Shown piece after piece: positions 18,023 through 28,000 of a stretch of 64,000 nucleotides of DNA; within the stretch, counting starts at the first letter, position 1, and the number at the start of each line of letters is the position of its first letter. A program made the translations under genes and the position numbers. Under the pieces are notes generated by a model that saw nothing but the letters and a program-made list of their open reading frames with translations, had not been told where the DNA came from and did no database searches. The DNA comes from Nostoc sp. FACHB-110 (GTDB taxonomy: Bacteria > Cyanobacteriota > Cyanobacteriia > Cyanobacteriales > Nostocaceae): the NCBI RefSeq assembly GCF_014697425.1, contig NZ_JACJRU010000020.1, forward strand, positions 1 to 64,000. The letters run 5' to 3'.

Positions 18023-18304
18023 GTGAAAATAGAGAAAGCTAAACAGCTTACTGCGAGAAAATTTGAGCGTATGACTGGAGTAAGCCGTAAAACCTTTGAT
18101 TTTATGGTTGATGTAGTTAAAGCTGATGAAAAAAAGAAAAAGAAATCTGGTCGTCGTCCTAAATTAATAATTGAAGACCAAGTTTTAATAGTAATTCAAT
18201 ATTGGATAGAATACCGCACTTATTATCATATTGGATTAGATTGGGGACTTTCAGAATCCGCAGTATGTCGAACAGTATATAAAATTGATGTAATTAAGTT
18301 TTGA
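18023..18304 (+). pseudogene. N-terminal fragment of an IS5-type transposase (HTH_Tnp_4/DDE_Tnp_4 group)
   Basis: The 93-codon frame reads KQLTARKFERMTGVSRKTFD followed by KKKKSGRRPKLIIEDQVLI and YRTYYHIGLDWGLSESAVCR. This is the helix-turn-helix N-terminal domain of IS5-related transposases. Homologues continue after VYKI with the DDE catalytic domain; here the frame ends within five codons (DVIKF-stop) and no catalytic domain follows. It is a truncated, inactive copy. Confidence 0.75.
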
Positions 18305-18471
18305 GTTTTTTGAACTCCATTTATAGCTTTGAACTATACAGCGTTTTTCAGGTAAATGAGGTACAAAAGTAGGAACACGACAATGCTGTGTCCTTACGAT
18401 AATCTGTAGCTCACCAACTTGCAATATGCTCTAGGACTTTTCGGAAGTGGGAGAGAGCAAAGTCGTAAATG

Positions 18472-18511
18472 AAAAAATATGTAGAGACGCAATGTTATGC
18501 ATCTCCACATA
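18472..18511 (-). terminator. Rho-independent terminator of the pspA-like/PstS-like pair
   Basis: On the minus strand, TGTGGAGATGC pairs with GCGTCTCTACA across a 9-nt loop (two mismatches or wobbles in 11), followed by ATATTTTTTC. It starts 12 bp after the stop codon of the PstS-like gene, which fits the end of that operon. Confidence 0.7.
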
Positions 18512-18522
18512 ATTCAAGTAAA

Positions 18523-19404
18523 TCAATTTTCTAGAATCATAGCTTGTTGCCCTTGCGGTGAAGTTGTATAACCCAAGAATGCTTTAACTCCAGGGTTGGG
18601 AGGGTTTTTATATACATAAAATAATTGTCGTTGATAGGGATAACCGTTAGCATTTGGCGTTAACCCATCAATGGGGAGAAATCGCACTGTTTGTTGATTG
18701 GCGATTTGTGCAAAGGTAGCATAACCGATCCCATCAGTTCCCAAGGCTTGGAGTAGGGGAGTTGTGGCATCTCTTGATAGTGTGGTGATGTTTGGTGATG
18801 TGCCAAAATTAGCTCCTTTAAGCACAATTTCTTGAAAAGCTTGATGAGTACCACTAATTGCTGGGCGATTAATAACGCGGATAGTGCTATTGTTACCACC
18901 CACTGCTGACCAATTGTTAGTTTTGCCCTGAAAAATATCTGCTACTTGAGCGCTGGTTAATCCTTGATTGAAAGGACTAGCTTTGCCAACAACAAGAGCT
19001 ATCGCATCTGTTGTTACGGGAATTGCGACTAAGCCCTGACTTTGTTCTTGTGTAGTTAAAGGTCGAGATACTGCTGCAATATCCACTTTACCTGCTACCA
19101 AATCTGTTATCCCATTTTGAGAACCATTAGCAGTGGCTACAACATTAGTACCAGGAAACTGCTTCTCGAAAGCTTTTTTGAGATTTTGGTTAATTGTCAC
19201 CATACTGGTAGAACCGTCTATCTTGACGGTGGTACCGCTAGGTACTGAACTTGGTATTGGAAAAGCAGAATTACCCGCAGAGATTGTGGTGACTGGTAAT
19301 ATGGATGCTGGCTCCCGTTTGAAAAAAAACCAGTAACCGCCAACAAATAAAGCTAGAAATAAAACGATAAAAACAATTGGAGGTGGACTATTTTTGTGAC
19401 TCAT
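18523..19404 (-). CDS. Membrane-anchored PstS-like substrate-binding protein
   Basis: The 293-residue protein has one N-terminal membrane anchor (VFIVLFLALFVGGYWFF, about 11-28). A type-2 periplasmic-binding-protein fold of the PstS/SphX group follows. Visible signatures are KIDGSTSMVTINQNL at the first ligand loop, DIAAVSRPLTTQEQ, IALVVGKASPF, and the NRPAISGTHQAFQEIV segment with the SGTH ligand motif. The expected ligand is phosphate or another oxyanion. The protein lies 10 bp downstream of a PspA-like gene on the same strand and is not accompanied by ABC-transporter permease or ATPase genes. It may therefore act as a sensor rather than in uptake. A second copy of this domain is fused to the CHAT protease at 22317-24464. 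Confidence 0.85.
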   Translation of the reverse strand: MSHKNSPPPIVFIVLFLALFVGGYWFFFKREPASILPVTTISAGNSAFPIPSSVPSGTTVKIDGSTSMVTINQNLKKAFEKQFPGTNVVATANGSQNGITDLVAGKVDIAAVSRPLTTQEQSQGLVAIPVTTDAIALVVGKASPFNQGLTSAQVADIFQGKTNNWSAVGGNNSTIRVINRPAISGTHQAFQEIVLKGANFGTSPNITTLSRDATTPLLQALGTDGIGYATFAQIANQQTVRFLPIDGLTPNANGYPYQRQLFYVYKNPPNPGVKAFLGYTTSPQGQQAMILEN

Positions 19405-19414
19405 AACTGTTTAC

Positions 19415-20128
19415 TTATTTTGGTAGTTCGTTGATTGTTGATTCATTTAGCATCTGCAAGCGCCGAGAAACTTCGTCATCTAGGGTCATGCTTTCTATTT
19501 CAGCTTGGAGTTTTTCGGCGGGGTTTTCTGACATTTCTGCTAAAGCGTTTGTCCGCAGATTTCGTCTTTCAACTGCACTTTTAGCTTTTTCAAAATCACT
19601 TTTCGCTGAACCAATATCAAATTCATTATTGACTTTGGCAATCATTGCTAAAGCCTCGTTCACTTCTGACATATCTTTCATATTTTGCATATCAGCTTTA
19701 TAGGCTTCTAGCTTCATACGTTCCCGATTTAGCTTTTCTTTAGAAGCATTTACAGATATTTCTGCTTGCTTGACCATTTCCTCCAGTTTGGGCAAAATCT
19801 CCTCTGTCTGAATTGCTTTAGTTATCGCCATCCGCGCAGCTTCGGGGTTTCCACTTTGTTGGGCAATCTTTGCTTGCTGCTCTAAAGTTCGTAATTCTTT
19901 GACTTTTGTTTCGTATTTATTCTTGGCAGTTTTATAAGAACCTTCTTGCATAGCGACGGCTTGAGCTAGCTTTTGCACTGATTCCTGCATTGATTGCAGC
20001 GATTCTTCCGCTACGGCTACCGCAACTTTACCGCCAGATTCCATCGGCATTCCCCATAACCAATTCCAGGTACTAACTATGGTTCGCCCAGCTTTTTCGC
20101 CCATTAACCAGTAAATAGCTTTTCTCAT
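19415..20128 (-). CDS. PspA/IM30 (Vipp1) family membrane-stress protein
   Basis: The 237-residue helical protein has the PspA/IM30 pattern. An N-terminal amphipathic segment (KAIYWLMGEKAGRTIVSTWNWLWG) could insert into membrane. Long coiled-coil helices from about 45 to 165 follow, including LRTLEQQAKIAQQSGN.EAARMAI, a typical PspA stretch, and the C-terminal part contains DDEVSRRLQML. PspA-type ESCRT-III-like proteins coat and repair stressed cytoplasmic or thylakoid membranes. The first residues differ from canonical PspA (usually MGIFDR), so this is a divergent paralogue. It is probably co-transcribed with the PstS-like gene 10 bp downstream, and is divergent from the sigma/CHAT operon about 590 bp away. 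Confidence 0.82.
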   Translation of the reverse strand: MRKAIYWLMGEKAGRTIVSTWNWLWGMPMESGGKVAVAVAEESLQSMQESVQKLAQAVAMQEGSYKTAKNKYETKVKELRTLEQQAKIAQQSGNPEAARMAITKAIQTEEILPKLEEMVKQAEISVNASKEKLNRERMKLEAYKADMQNMKDMSEVNEALAMIAKVNNEFDIGSAKSDFEKAKSAVERRNLRTNALAEMSENPAEKLQAEIESMTLDDEVSRRLQMLNESTINELPK

Positions 20129-20713
20129 ATCAAATACCCATCTAACTAAGAATGGTTTATGCTTTCCACTCTTATTAGATTTACACCCGGTATTTTTATC
20201 TTTATGAAATCACTAGACTTATTGCATAAATATTTTTTTGTGTCGCGCAAAGGCGAGCCAGTCCGTTGCTTTGGTTCCCAAAGTTGTAGCAACTGGTGTG
20301 CAAAGACGCAAACAAGACCGCAAAAATTAGGACTTTTGCATTCTTACTCCATGAACGAACGCTCACAAAGAACTATGAAAATTTCTTTCCCTAATCCCTA
20401 TTTTCAATTGGTGGTGCGTGACGCTATAAATCTTATTACTACGTTCAAAATCATCACAGTGCCACACACCCTACAAAAAAATTTGGTGTGGTAAACTTAC
20501 TAGAGCAAAATATTCAAACCTAGTAAATTCGTTGTTGTTGAAAATTTTGATTTACTTATTTACGCCTGTTTCAATCATTACAAACCTACTCTAGTTTATT
20601 TTGCCGTTCTAGAAAAAAATATGCCAGTTGCGTAAGTCCTATAAAAATCAGTTAAACTCAAGCTGCAAAAGCTTTGTTGTCTTTCAGGTCGGCAGCTTGG
20701 GAGTAAAACCGTT
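20129..20713. other. Divergent intergenic region between the pspA-like and sigma-factor genes
   Basis: About 585 bp that should hold the promoters of both divergent units. A 111-codon plus-strand ORF (20159-20494) lacks family resemblance and coding character and is not accepted. No clear operator repeat or riboswitch is seen. Confidence 0.4.
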
Positions 20714-21391
20714 GTGGATGAACAATTAAAAAAACTAATTGACGAGGTATGCTGCTATCGTGACCCTAGTCCAGAGAGGCAGAAAGCATTAAATAAGCTG
20801 CTGATGGTAATTCAGCAACTACCGGGAATTTTTAAATCTTCTCACCAAGATTATTTGGAGGCCTTGAATCAAACTTGGGAATGGGTTAGCAGGAAAATTT
20901 GTACATTTGAGGCGCGATCGCTTTCTTATCAAAACAGCTTAATAAATTGGATTAACGGTTATCTCAAGTGGCGCATTAAAGATTTGTATACGCCAGACAG
21001 TAGATACACCATTAGCTTAGACACCCCGATCCAAAATGATGAAGGTGACGAAACAACGCTCAAGGATCGCTTACCTACTATGACTTTGGATTTGCTGGAG
21101 ATCAAGATTGCCCAAATCCAAGAAATGGAACATCGGCGTCTTGGGAACCTGATTAGGCAATATATTGAGCAAGATGAAGACGGTAAATTAACAGCCTCTC
21201 ATCCGCGCAAACGTCCCGAATGCCATTGTCAGTTATTGGCTATGCAGTTACTTCTACAAGAACCGCCTCATAAAATCGCTGATATTGCCAGAGAGTTAAA
21301 TATCAACAATCAAACTCTTTATTCTCACTGGAAGAGTCATTGCCTTCCTATATTAAAAGAAATTGCTATGAATTTTGGATACAACCAATGA
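20714..21391 (+). CDS. ECF-like sigma-70 family RNA polymerase sigma factor
   Basis: The 225-residue protein has a sigma region-2-like part (YLEALNQTWEWVSRKICTF then INGYLKWRIKDLY, about residues 48-95). A linker with ISLDTPI..DEGDETTLKDRL follows, typical of cyanobacterial group-3/ECF-like sigma factors. The C-terminal region-4 helix-turn-helix is PPHKIADIARELNINNQTLYSHW (about 185-208). The start is GTG; no in-frame ATG is close. The stop codon overlaps the start of the DUF1822 gene (ATGA), so the two are translationally coupled, and the CHAT-protease gene follows 26 bp later. The arrangement suggests a sigma factor controlled by its two neighbours, much as sigma factors are held by partner proteins. 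That control is inference. Confidence 0.82.
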   Translation: MDEQLKKLIDEVCCYRDPSPERQKALNKLLMVIQQLPGIFKSSHQDYLEALNQTWEWVSRKICTFEARSLSYQNSLINWINGYLKWRIKDLYTPDSRYTISLDTPIQNDEGDETTLKDRLPTMTLDLLEIKIAQIQEMEHRRLGNLIRQYIEQDEDGKLTASHPRKRPECHCQLLAMQLLLQEPPHKIADIARELNINNQTLYSHWKSHCLPILKEIAMNFGYNQ

Positions 21392-22290
21392 GCAGCACCC
21401 AACCACAAATTTTACACGTCCCACTTCCCCAAAATGCTCATCGCTGGGCTGAGGAATTTGCCGCTGAACAAGAAACTCCCCACAAGGGCAAACAAGTTTA
21501 CTTAAATACTCTTGCTGTTTATGCCGTTCACAGTTATCTCAAATGGTTGAACGTGGAGACAGCACTGAATCAAGGTGACAGTTGGCACCGGGGTTTGAGG
21601 GCCATTTTTGATGTTGCTGACTTGGTTTTACCTGGTGTTGGCAAACTTGAATGTCGCCCGGTGCTACCTGGTGAAGAAGCGATCACTTTACCTCCAACTC
21701 CTTCATCAGACAGGATTGGTTATGTGGCGGTGCAATTCCGTCAGGAATTGGATGATGTAGAGTTGTTGGGATTTGCCCCCATTACCGAGGCGACGGCATC
21801 AACGCAAATACTCCCAATCGACCAACTACAATCACTAGATGTGCTTATAGACACTATTCATCGACGTTCAATATTAGTTAATCTACGGCAATGGGTGACG
21901 GGTGTCTTCCATCCAGATTGGAAGCCTTCAGAGTTCGTACTTACTAACAATTTTAGAGGCACAAGTACTGTCACCCGTAGTGCTAATTCTATCAGCCGGG
22001 CGAAAGTGATTAATTTGCCAAGGCAAGTACTGTTATTGGTACAGTTGACTCCGACAAATAGTGAAATTTTTGATATTCGTCTGCGAGTTTATCCAGGTGA
22101 TGATGCTGTGCATCTGCCACCTAATTTACAACTAGTTGTCCTGGATGCAGCGGGAAATGTTGGTATGTCAGCCCAAGCTAGAAATGCCGATGACTGGATG
22201 CAACTAGAATTTATTTGCCAACACGAAGAAAAATTCAGTGTGAAAATAGTATTAGAGGAAACAAGTCTGGTTGAAGAGTTTGTTGTTTAA
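21388..22290 (+). CDS. DUF1822-family protein
   Basis: The 300-residue protein begins MSSTQPQILHVPLPQNAHRW and includes AEEFAAEQETPHKGKQVYLN, the N-terminal signature I associate with DUF1822 proteins of cyanobacteria. A C-terminal beta-rich region has IRLRVYPGDDAVHLPPNLQL. No catalytic motif or membrane segment is visible. The ATG at 21388 is preferred to an upstream in-frame start at 21340 because it forms a 4-nt ATGA overlap with the sigma-factor stop and opens at the conserved N-terminus. DUF1822 genes lie between a sigma factor and a CHAT protease here. A role as anti-sigma factor, adaptor or protease substrate is a testable inference; the family has no established function that I know of. 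Confidence 0.8.
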   Translation: MSSTQPQILHVPLPQNAHRWAEEFAAEQETPHKGKQVYLNTLAVYAVHSYLKWLNVETALNQGDSWHRGLRAIFDVADLVLPGVGKLECRPVLPGEEAITLPPTPSSDRIGYVAVQFRQELDDVELLGFAPITEATASTQILPIDQLQSLDVLIDTIHRRSILVNLRQWVTGVFHPDWKPSEFVLTNNFRGTSTVTRSANSISRAKVINLPRQVLLLVQLTPTNSEIFDIRLRVYPGDDAVHLPPNLQLVVLDAAGNVGMSAQARNADDWMQLEFICQHEEKFSVKIVLEETSLVEEFVV

Positions 22291-22316
22291 GAGCATTAAA
22301 CACAAGGAAGACAACT

Positions 22317-24464
22317 ATGGCGATCGTCAAATTGAAACTCAGACGCAATTCACCAGAGGGGTTCTCAGTGACTCTGACGGTGAAAGAATTGGATGAAGAA
22401 ATAGAAGGGTTTTTGCCTCCCTTACCGCCAGAATTAGCATCATCTTTTCGTCAATGGCAGTCAGCCTATCGTCAAATTGAAGGTGTGCGGTCTTATATTG
22501 CGCCTGCGCCTGGGTTACGTCTCACTCCCAAAACAGTAACTAACTATTCTAACGCAGAGAATACTTTAGCAGTAAAAGACTACCTAAATCAATGGCTCAA
22601 CTCTGGTGATATTGGCTGGCAACCGATTCGGGATAGATTAATAGCGATCGCACAACAATTGCATTCTTCCAATACTGAAATTCGTGTCATCATTGATGCC
22701 AAAGATATTGATTTGCGCCGTCTCCCTTGGCAAGAATGGAATTTATTTGAAGAACATTATCCCCAAACCGAAATTGCCCTCAGTGCGCCCAAAAATTTAA
22801 ATAAACAAATAAATCAGCTAGTTCCTCAAAGTACAAATATCAGAATATTAGTTACCGTTGGTAGAAGTGACGGTATTAATACAAAAGAAGATTTAAAACT
22901 AATTCAGGAGTTAGAGCAAGATGGTGTAGAAATACTCTGTCTCATGCAACCTAATCGAAAGGAATTGTGTGATGCGCTGTGGGATGAACAAGGCTTTCAT
23001 ATTTTTGTGTTTACAGGGCACAGTGGGAGTCAAGAAGATGGGCAGATAGGTTGGATTGAACTCAACGACCAAGATAGCTTGAGTATTGAAGAGTTTAAAG
23101 AAGCTTTGAAGCAAGCTATTCACAAAGGATTGCAATTAGCGATTTTTAATTCTTGTGATGGTTTGGGATTAGCTAGTCAACTTGCACAACTACATTTACC
23201 ACAGATGATTGTCATGCGGGAACCAGTGCCAGACCCGGTAGCTGTGGAGTTTTTGAAATATTTTTTCCAAGAATTCACCCACAATAATCCACTGTTTACG
23301 TCTGTGCAAAAAGCCCGTAAACGTTTGGAACATTTTAATTATGATTACCCTGGCGCAATTTGGTTGCCTACAATTTGCATTCAACCAAATGTAGAACCTC
23401 TAACTTGGCAAAAACTGCGTCATAGTCCTTTAAAAGAACCAATTCCTCAAAAGCCAGAAAATCCAATTCATCAACCCAAGAAAAATATCCAGCCGTGGGT
23501 ATTAACAGGCTTAGTGGGTGTATTTGTTGGCGTAGTCGTTGGTGTAGCTGTTGGTGTTTTATACTTCGCGCAAAAAAAAGTTTATTCCGATTTCAGTTCA
23601 GTTACCACTCCTGAAGGAACGTGGCGATATGGTGGCAGCACATCTTGGGCACCAATTCGCAAAGATATAGACCCAGAAATCAACAAAGTCCATCCGAAAT
23701 TCGAGTTGCTCTACACCGAACCTATTAATGGTACGCCAGGTTCTGGCGCAGGAATTCGGATGTTATTGAAAGGACAACTGACATTTTCCCAATCCTCTCG
23801 CCCGATCGCCGACCGAGAGTATAAACAATCCCAACAACAGGGAATGACACTCAAACAGATTCCGGTAGCTTTGGACGGATTAGCCATCGCTGTTCACCCC
23901 GATTTGCAAATTCCCGGACTCACCGTGGCACAAATCAAGGATATTTATACTGGTAAAATAACTAACTGGAATCAGCTTGGTGGGCCAGACTTAAAAATTA
24001 CTCCCTATTCCCGTCATTTTGAAGACGGAGGCACTGTAGAGTTTCTAGTTGACAATGTTCTCGGTCAAGAAAAATTGGGAAGTAATGTAGTATACGTTCA
24101 CGATACCACAGACGCTCTAAAAAAATTAGCTAAAGATCACGGTGGTATTTACTACGCTTCCGCGCCAGAAGTCGTTCCCCAATGTAAGATTAAGCCACTA
24201 GCGATTGCTAAACAAGGAAACAGTTTTGTTGCTCCTTATAAAGAACCGTTGATAAAAGCCGAACAATGTCCACAGCAGCGGAACAAGTTGAATATCGCAG
24301 CTTTTAAAACAGGTCAATATCCAATTACGCGCCCCATGTTTGTGATAGTCAAACAAGATAACAACAGTTTAGAACAACAAGCCGGTGAAGCCTACGCCAA
24401 CATGTTATTAACAAATAGGGGACAAGAACTGATTAGCAACGCTGGATTTGTGCGTATTCATTGA
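22317..24464 (+). CDS. CHAT-domain cysteine protease fused to a membrane anchor and PstS-like domain
   Basis: The 715-residue protein has three parts. Residues about 1-385 are a CHAT (caspase-like, clan CD) protease domain with the catalytic dyad His235 in FVFTGHSGS and Cys280 in IFNSCDGLGLA. One transmembrane helix follows at about 394-417 (glycine/valine-rich, VGVFVGVVVGVAVGVLYF). Residues about 425-715 are a PstS-like binding domain with WRYGGSTSWAPI, SQSSRPIAD, VALDGLAIAVHP and IKDIYTGKITNWNQLGG. Topology implies a cytoplasmic protease and a periplasmic sensor. Ligand binding outside could thus switch proteolysis inside. It is the third gene of an operon with a sigma factor and a DUF1822 protein. 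No metacaspase-type calcium motif is seen. The domain assignment is strong; the signalling role is inferred. Confidence 0.88.
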   Translation: MAIVKLKLRRNSPEGFSVTLTVKELDEEIEGFLPPLPPELASSFRQWQSAYRQIEGVRSYIAPAPGLRLTPKTVTNYSNAENTLAVKDYLNQWLNSGDIGWQPIRDRLIAIAQQLHSSNTEIRVIIDAKDIDLRRLPWQEWNLFEEHYPQTEIALSAPKNLNKQINQLVPQSTNIRILVTVGRSDGINTKEDLKLIQELEQDGVEILCLMQPNRKELCDALWDEQGFHIFVFTGHSGSQEDGQIGWIELNDQDSLSIEEFKEALKQAIHKGLQLAIFNSCDGLGLASQLAQLHLPQMIVMREPVPDPVAVEFLKYFFQEFTHNNPLFTSVQKARKRLEHFNYDYPGAIWLPTICIQPNVEPLTWQKLRHSPLKEPIPQKPENPIHQPKKNIQPWVLTGLVGVFVGVVVGVAVGVLYFAQKKVYSDFSSVTTPEGTWRYGGSTSWAPIRKDIDPEINKVHPKFELLYTEPINGTPGSGAGIRMLLKGQLTFSQSSRPIADREYKQSQQQGMTLKQIPVALDGLAIAVHPDLQIPGLTVAQIKDIYTGKITNWNQLGGPDLKITPYSRHFEDGGTVEFLVDNVLGQEKLGSNVVYVHDTTDALKKLAKDHGGIYYASAPEVVPQCKIKPLAIAKQGNSFVAPYKEPLIKAEQCPQQRNKLNIAAFKTGQYPITRPMFVIVKQDNNSLEQQAGEAYANMLLTNRGQELISNAGFVRIH

Positions 24465-24483
24465 TTTATAATTCGTAACCTGA

Positions 24484-24682
24484 TGTACAGTGACTTTTTA
24501 TTTGACGTAATGCAAAATTGCTGTCATTGAAACTGTAAGGTTTGTACTCAAGGAGCTTAAGCCTAAAAGTAACAGGGAAAGTTACAAGCTATATCAACAG
24601 TAATAGTTGCAGGACTAAAGTGGGTAAGGCTTAATTTAATGGCAAGAATTTGTCTTAACGCCATTTAATTTGTCACTGTACA
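24484..24682. mobile_element. 199-bp relic with type V-K CAST-like (Tn5053-like) ends
   Basis: TGTACAGTGAC begins at 24484 and its exact complement GTCACTGTACA ends at 24682. Reading inward from the right end gives TGTACAGTGACAAATTAAA, the kind of terminus published for cyanobacterial type V-K CRISPR-associated transposons, which carry repeats around GTGACAAATTA. The interior has no ORF and no crRNA-like repeat. The 5-bp flanks differ (CCTGA and CTTAC). This is best explained as a MITE-like non-autonomous derivative or deletion scar. Confidence 0.6.
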
Positions 24683-25046
24683 CTTACATCCTACATCCCT
24701 ATACACCTTACCTAAACCTTTGGTTTTTTAGTCTTGCTACGCAAGCATTTATAATTTTTTTGAATACTTTTTAAAATCCTTATCTTTACAAACTAGAAAA
24801 CAAAAATAGTTAATTAGCAGACTCAACCTTTAAATGATTATCAATATAAACACGGACATTCTAACAATACAACCAGCAAATAGCTAGATTAGCTACAAGA
24901 TAAGTTTGATAACATTAGCAAGGCATACAGCTAATAACAGTTCTATTAATTGAAAATTTACTTTTGTTACTTAACTTCATGGGTAATGTTGTCATTAATG
25001 TTAGTATAAACACTGAAAAATTTTAACCAAACTTCGGGCAACTTCC
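24683..25046. other. AT-rich leader region of the exoprotein gene
   Basis: About 360 bp without a gene. The DNA is strongly AT-rich and presumably contains the promoter of the haemagglutinin-like gene. No clear operator or terminator was recognised. Confidence 0.4.
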
Positions 25047-28000
25047 ATGAGGCAACAAAAAAAACGCTCACAGCATTTAACATCTTTAGCTGTAGGCTGG
25101 GCGTTAATGCTATTAGGCATACAAAATAGTATCTTTACCAAAGCTGCTGTTGCCCAAACAAGCACTATTCAAGTTGATAATACCTTAGGTACTGAAAGTT
25201 CTATTTTTATCCCTGATGCTGGTAGTATTAATAATTTACCTGTAGATGCGATTATTGGTGAAGCGCAACGAGGTCAAAATCTTTTTCACAGCTTTCAACA
25301 ATTCAATGTCAGTGCAGGACGAGGAGCTTATTTTTTAACTGATAGCGGTATTCAAAATATCCTAGCCCGTGTCACTGGCAACAATGTTTCACAAATTTTA
25401 GGTACATTGGGAGTTTTTGGTAGCAATGCCAACTTGTTTTTAATCAATCCTAATGGGATTATTTTTGGTGAAAATGCTCGTTTAGATGTAGGTGGTTCTT
25501 TTATTGGTACTACTGCTAATGCAATTGGATTTGGCAATCAAGGATTGTTCAGTGCTTCGCAAAGTAATATTCCTTCACCATTACTCACAATTAATCCTAC
25601 GGCATTTTTATTTAATCAAGTTCCTCAAGGTGTGATTGCCAATAGAGCATTTGGCTCAGAATTATCAAACTTTCTAGATATAGCAGAACTGACAAATGAC
25701 CTGATAGATAAAATACCTGGCGGCTTGAGTGTGCCTGAGGGACAGAGTTTGATTTTACTTGGTGGTGATGTCAACTTAGAACACGGCGAGGTTGGGACTT
25801 TTGGAGGAAGAGTTGAGATTGGTGGACTGTCAGCACCTGGAACAGTTGGGTTAAATATTGATGGTGGTAACTTCAGTTTGCAATTTCCTCAAGGAATCCC
25901 ACGCGCAGATGTTTCTTTAAGTAATGAATCTACAATTTATACATTTCCTAACGGTGGCGATATAGCTATCAACGCCCGAAACTTGAATCTTTCGGGAGCT
26001 AGTGAAATTGATACAGCTTTATCATCGGAATTATCTACTTTATTCTCTTTCTTTTCTGGACAACCTTTTAACAGATTAAATCCAGGTGCTGGAGAGATAA
26101 ACATCAATGCCACAAACTCAGTCAATCTTCAAAATGAGAGTTTTATTGGTCATGTCATACTCGGAGATACTTTTAATCAAGGTGGTGGCATTAGGATTGC
26201 AACAGGTTCTTTAAATGTTCAAAATTCAGGTATAGGTATTTTTAGCTCTGGACAGGGTAATCTTGGTGATGTAGATATTCAAGCTAGCGATCCCATTTCT
26301 CTAAATGGCGTATCTGGTACAGATGATTCAGTGATCAGTGGTATATTTGTAAACTTGTTACCTGGGGCTGTTGGTCAAGGCGGCGACATCAGGATTACAA
26401 CAGGTTCTTTAAATGTTAGTAATGGCGCACAACTGAATACTACTACCCTTGGCTCAGGCAATTCTGGAAGCATAATTGTCCAAGCAAGAGATAATGTGAT
26501 ATTTGATGGTGCTGATAGCGGTATCGGTAGCTTTGTTGCACCACCAGTGCTAGTAGGTTCGCAAGGTAACGGCGGTAATGTGGAAATTACAACTGGTTTG
26601 CTCACTCTCACCAATGGTGGCTTAATCAATACCTCAACTTTTGGCCGAGGAAATGCTGGAAACGTAACTATTAACGCCCGCAATACAGTTAATATTGATG
26701 GTCAGGGAAATGAATCGAATCCTTCTAGGATTATCAGCTTTGTCGGCCCAAAAGAGCTAGGAACAGAAGGTAATGGTGGCAATGTCAAAATTACAACTGG
26801 TTCATTCAATGTCATTAATGGCGGCCAAATCGATACTTCAACTTTGGGACAAGGAGATGGGGGAAGTATAACTATTAATGCCCGCAATGCAGTTACTATC
26901 AATAACCAGAGTACAATTGGTAGCGTCGTCGGCTTTAACGTTGCTAATAAGGGAGGCGATGTTCAAATCACTACTGGCTCTTTATTTCTTAACAATGGTC
27001 AAATTAATACTGCCACCATTGGAAGAGGAAAAGCCGGAGATGTTAATATTCAAGCTACTGATTCATTTACAGCCACTAACACTGGTGTGATCGGTACTTT
27101 CACTTTAGGAAGTGGCGATGCTGGAAATGTAACTATCAACGCTAACAATGACGTATTTTTTGATAATTCTAGTGGGGTAATTACAGGTGTAGTTGCATTA
27201 GGTGATATCCTCAACAAATTCGGTACATCTGGTATTGATGAGAGTGTTTTAAATAATATCAGTTCTAATGTAGGGGCAGCAGGCAAGATAGATATCTCTG
27301 CTCGGACTATTAAACTTGATCGCCGTAGCTTTCTATCAACAATAACCACCTCTGGTAATGGTGGAGATATTGGCTTGCAAGCACAAGACTATTTATTGCT
27401 GCGTCGCGGCAGTAGTATTGTTGCTCAAGCAGGGCTTGTCGGTGATGGTGGTAATGGCGGTAATATTACAATTAATACGCCGTTTCTCATTGCTGGCGCA
27501 GGCGAAAATACTGACATAGTTGCCAATGCTTTCTCTGGGAATGGGGGTAAAGTTGAGGTTAATGCTCAGGGAATTTTTGGCTTGCAAGTTCTCAACCGTG
27601 CAGAAATAGAAAAATTACTAAATAACGCTAATGTATTCAGTGCTGATCAATTACCAACAAATGACATTGTGGTTTTTTCGCAAACAAACCCTTCTTTGAA
27701 TGGGGAAGTAGCACTTAATACACCAGATGTTGACCCTACTCAAGGATTAGTGGAGTTACCGACAAACGTAGTTGATTTATCAAGAATAGTGGAGCAAAAC
27801 TGTTCTGCTTTTAATGGTAAAACTGGTAGTCAATTTATTGTTAGTGGACGCGGGGGTTTACCTGTTAGTCCTAATGAAAGCTTAAATAGTGAGGTAGTGT
27901 GGTCAGATACTCGCTTAAGCGTTGCTGCCAAGCCACAACACAATTCTAAAACTCAAGCTACTCGCACACTGCCAAGTACTACTGATAATGTGCCGATTGT

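Noticed and set aside
20159..20494. 111-codon plus-strand ORF
   Set aside because: It lies in the divergent promoter region, has mixed low-quality composition, no ribosome-binding site and no family resemblance.
25352..27587. Several minus-strand ORFs inside the haemagglutinin-like gene
   Set aside because: They mirror the glycine/asparagine/threonine-rich repeats of the coding strand and are shadows.
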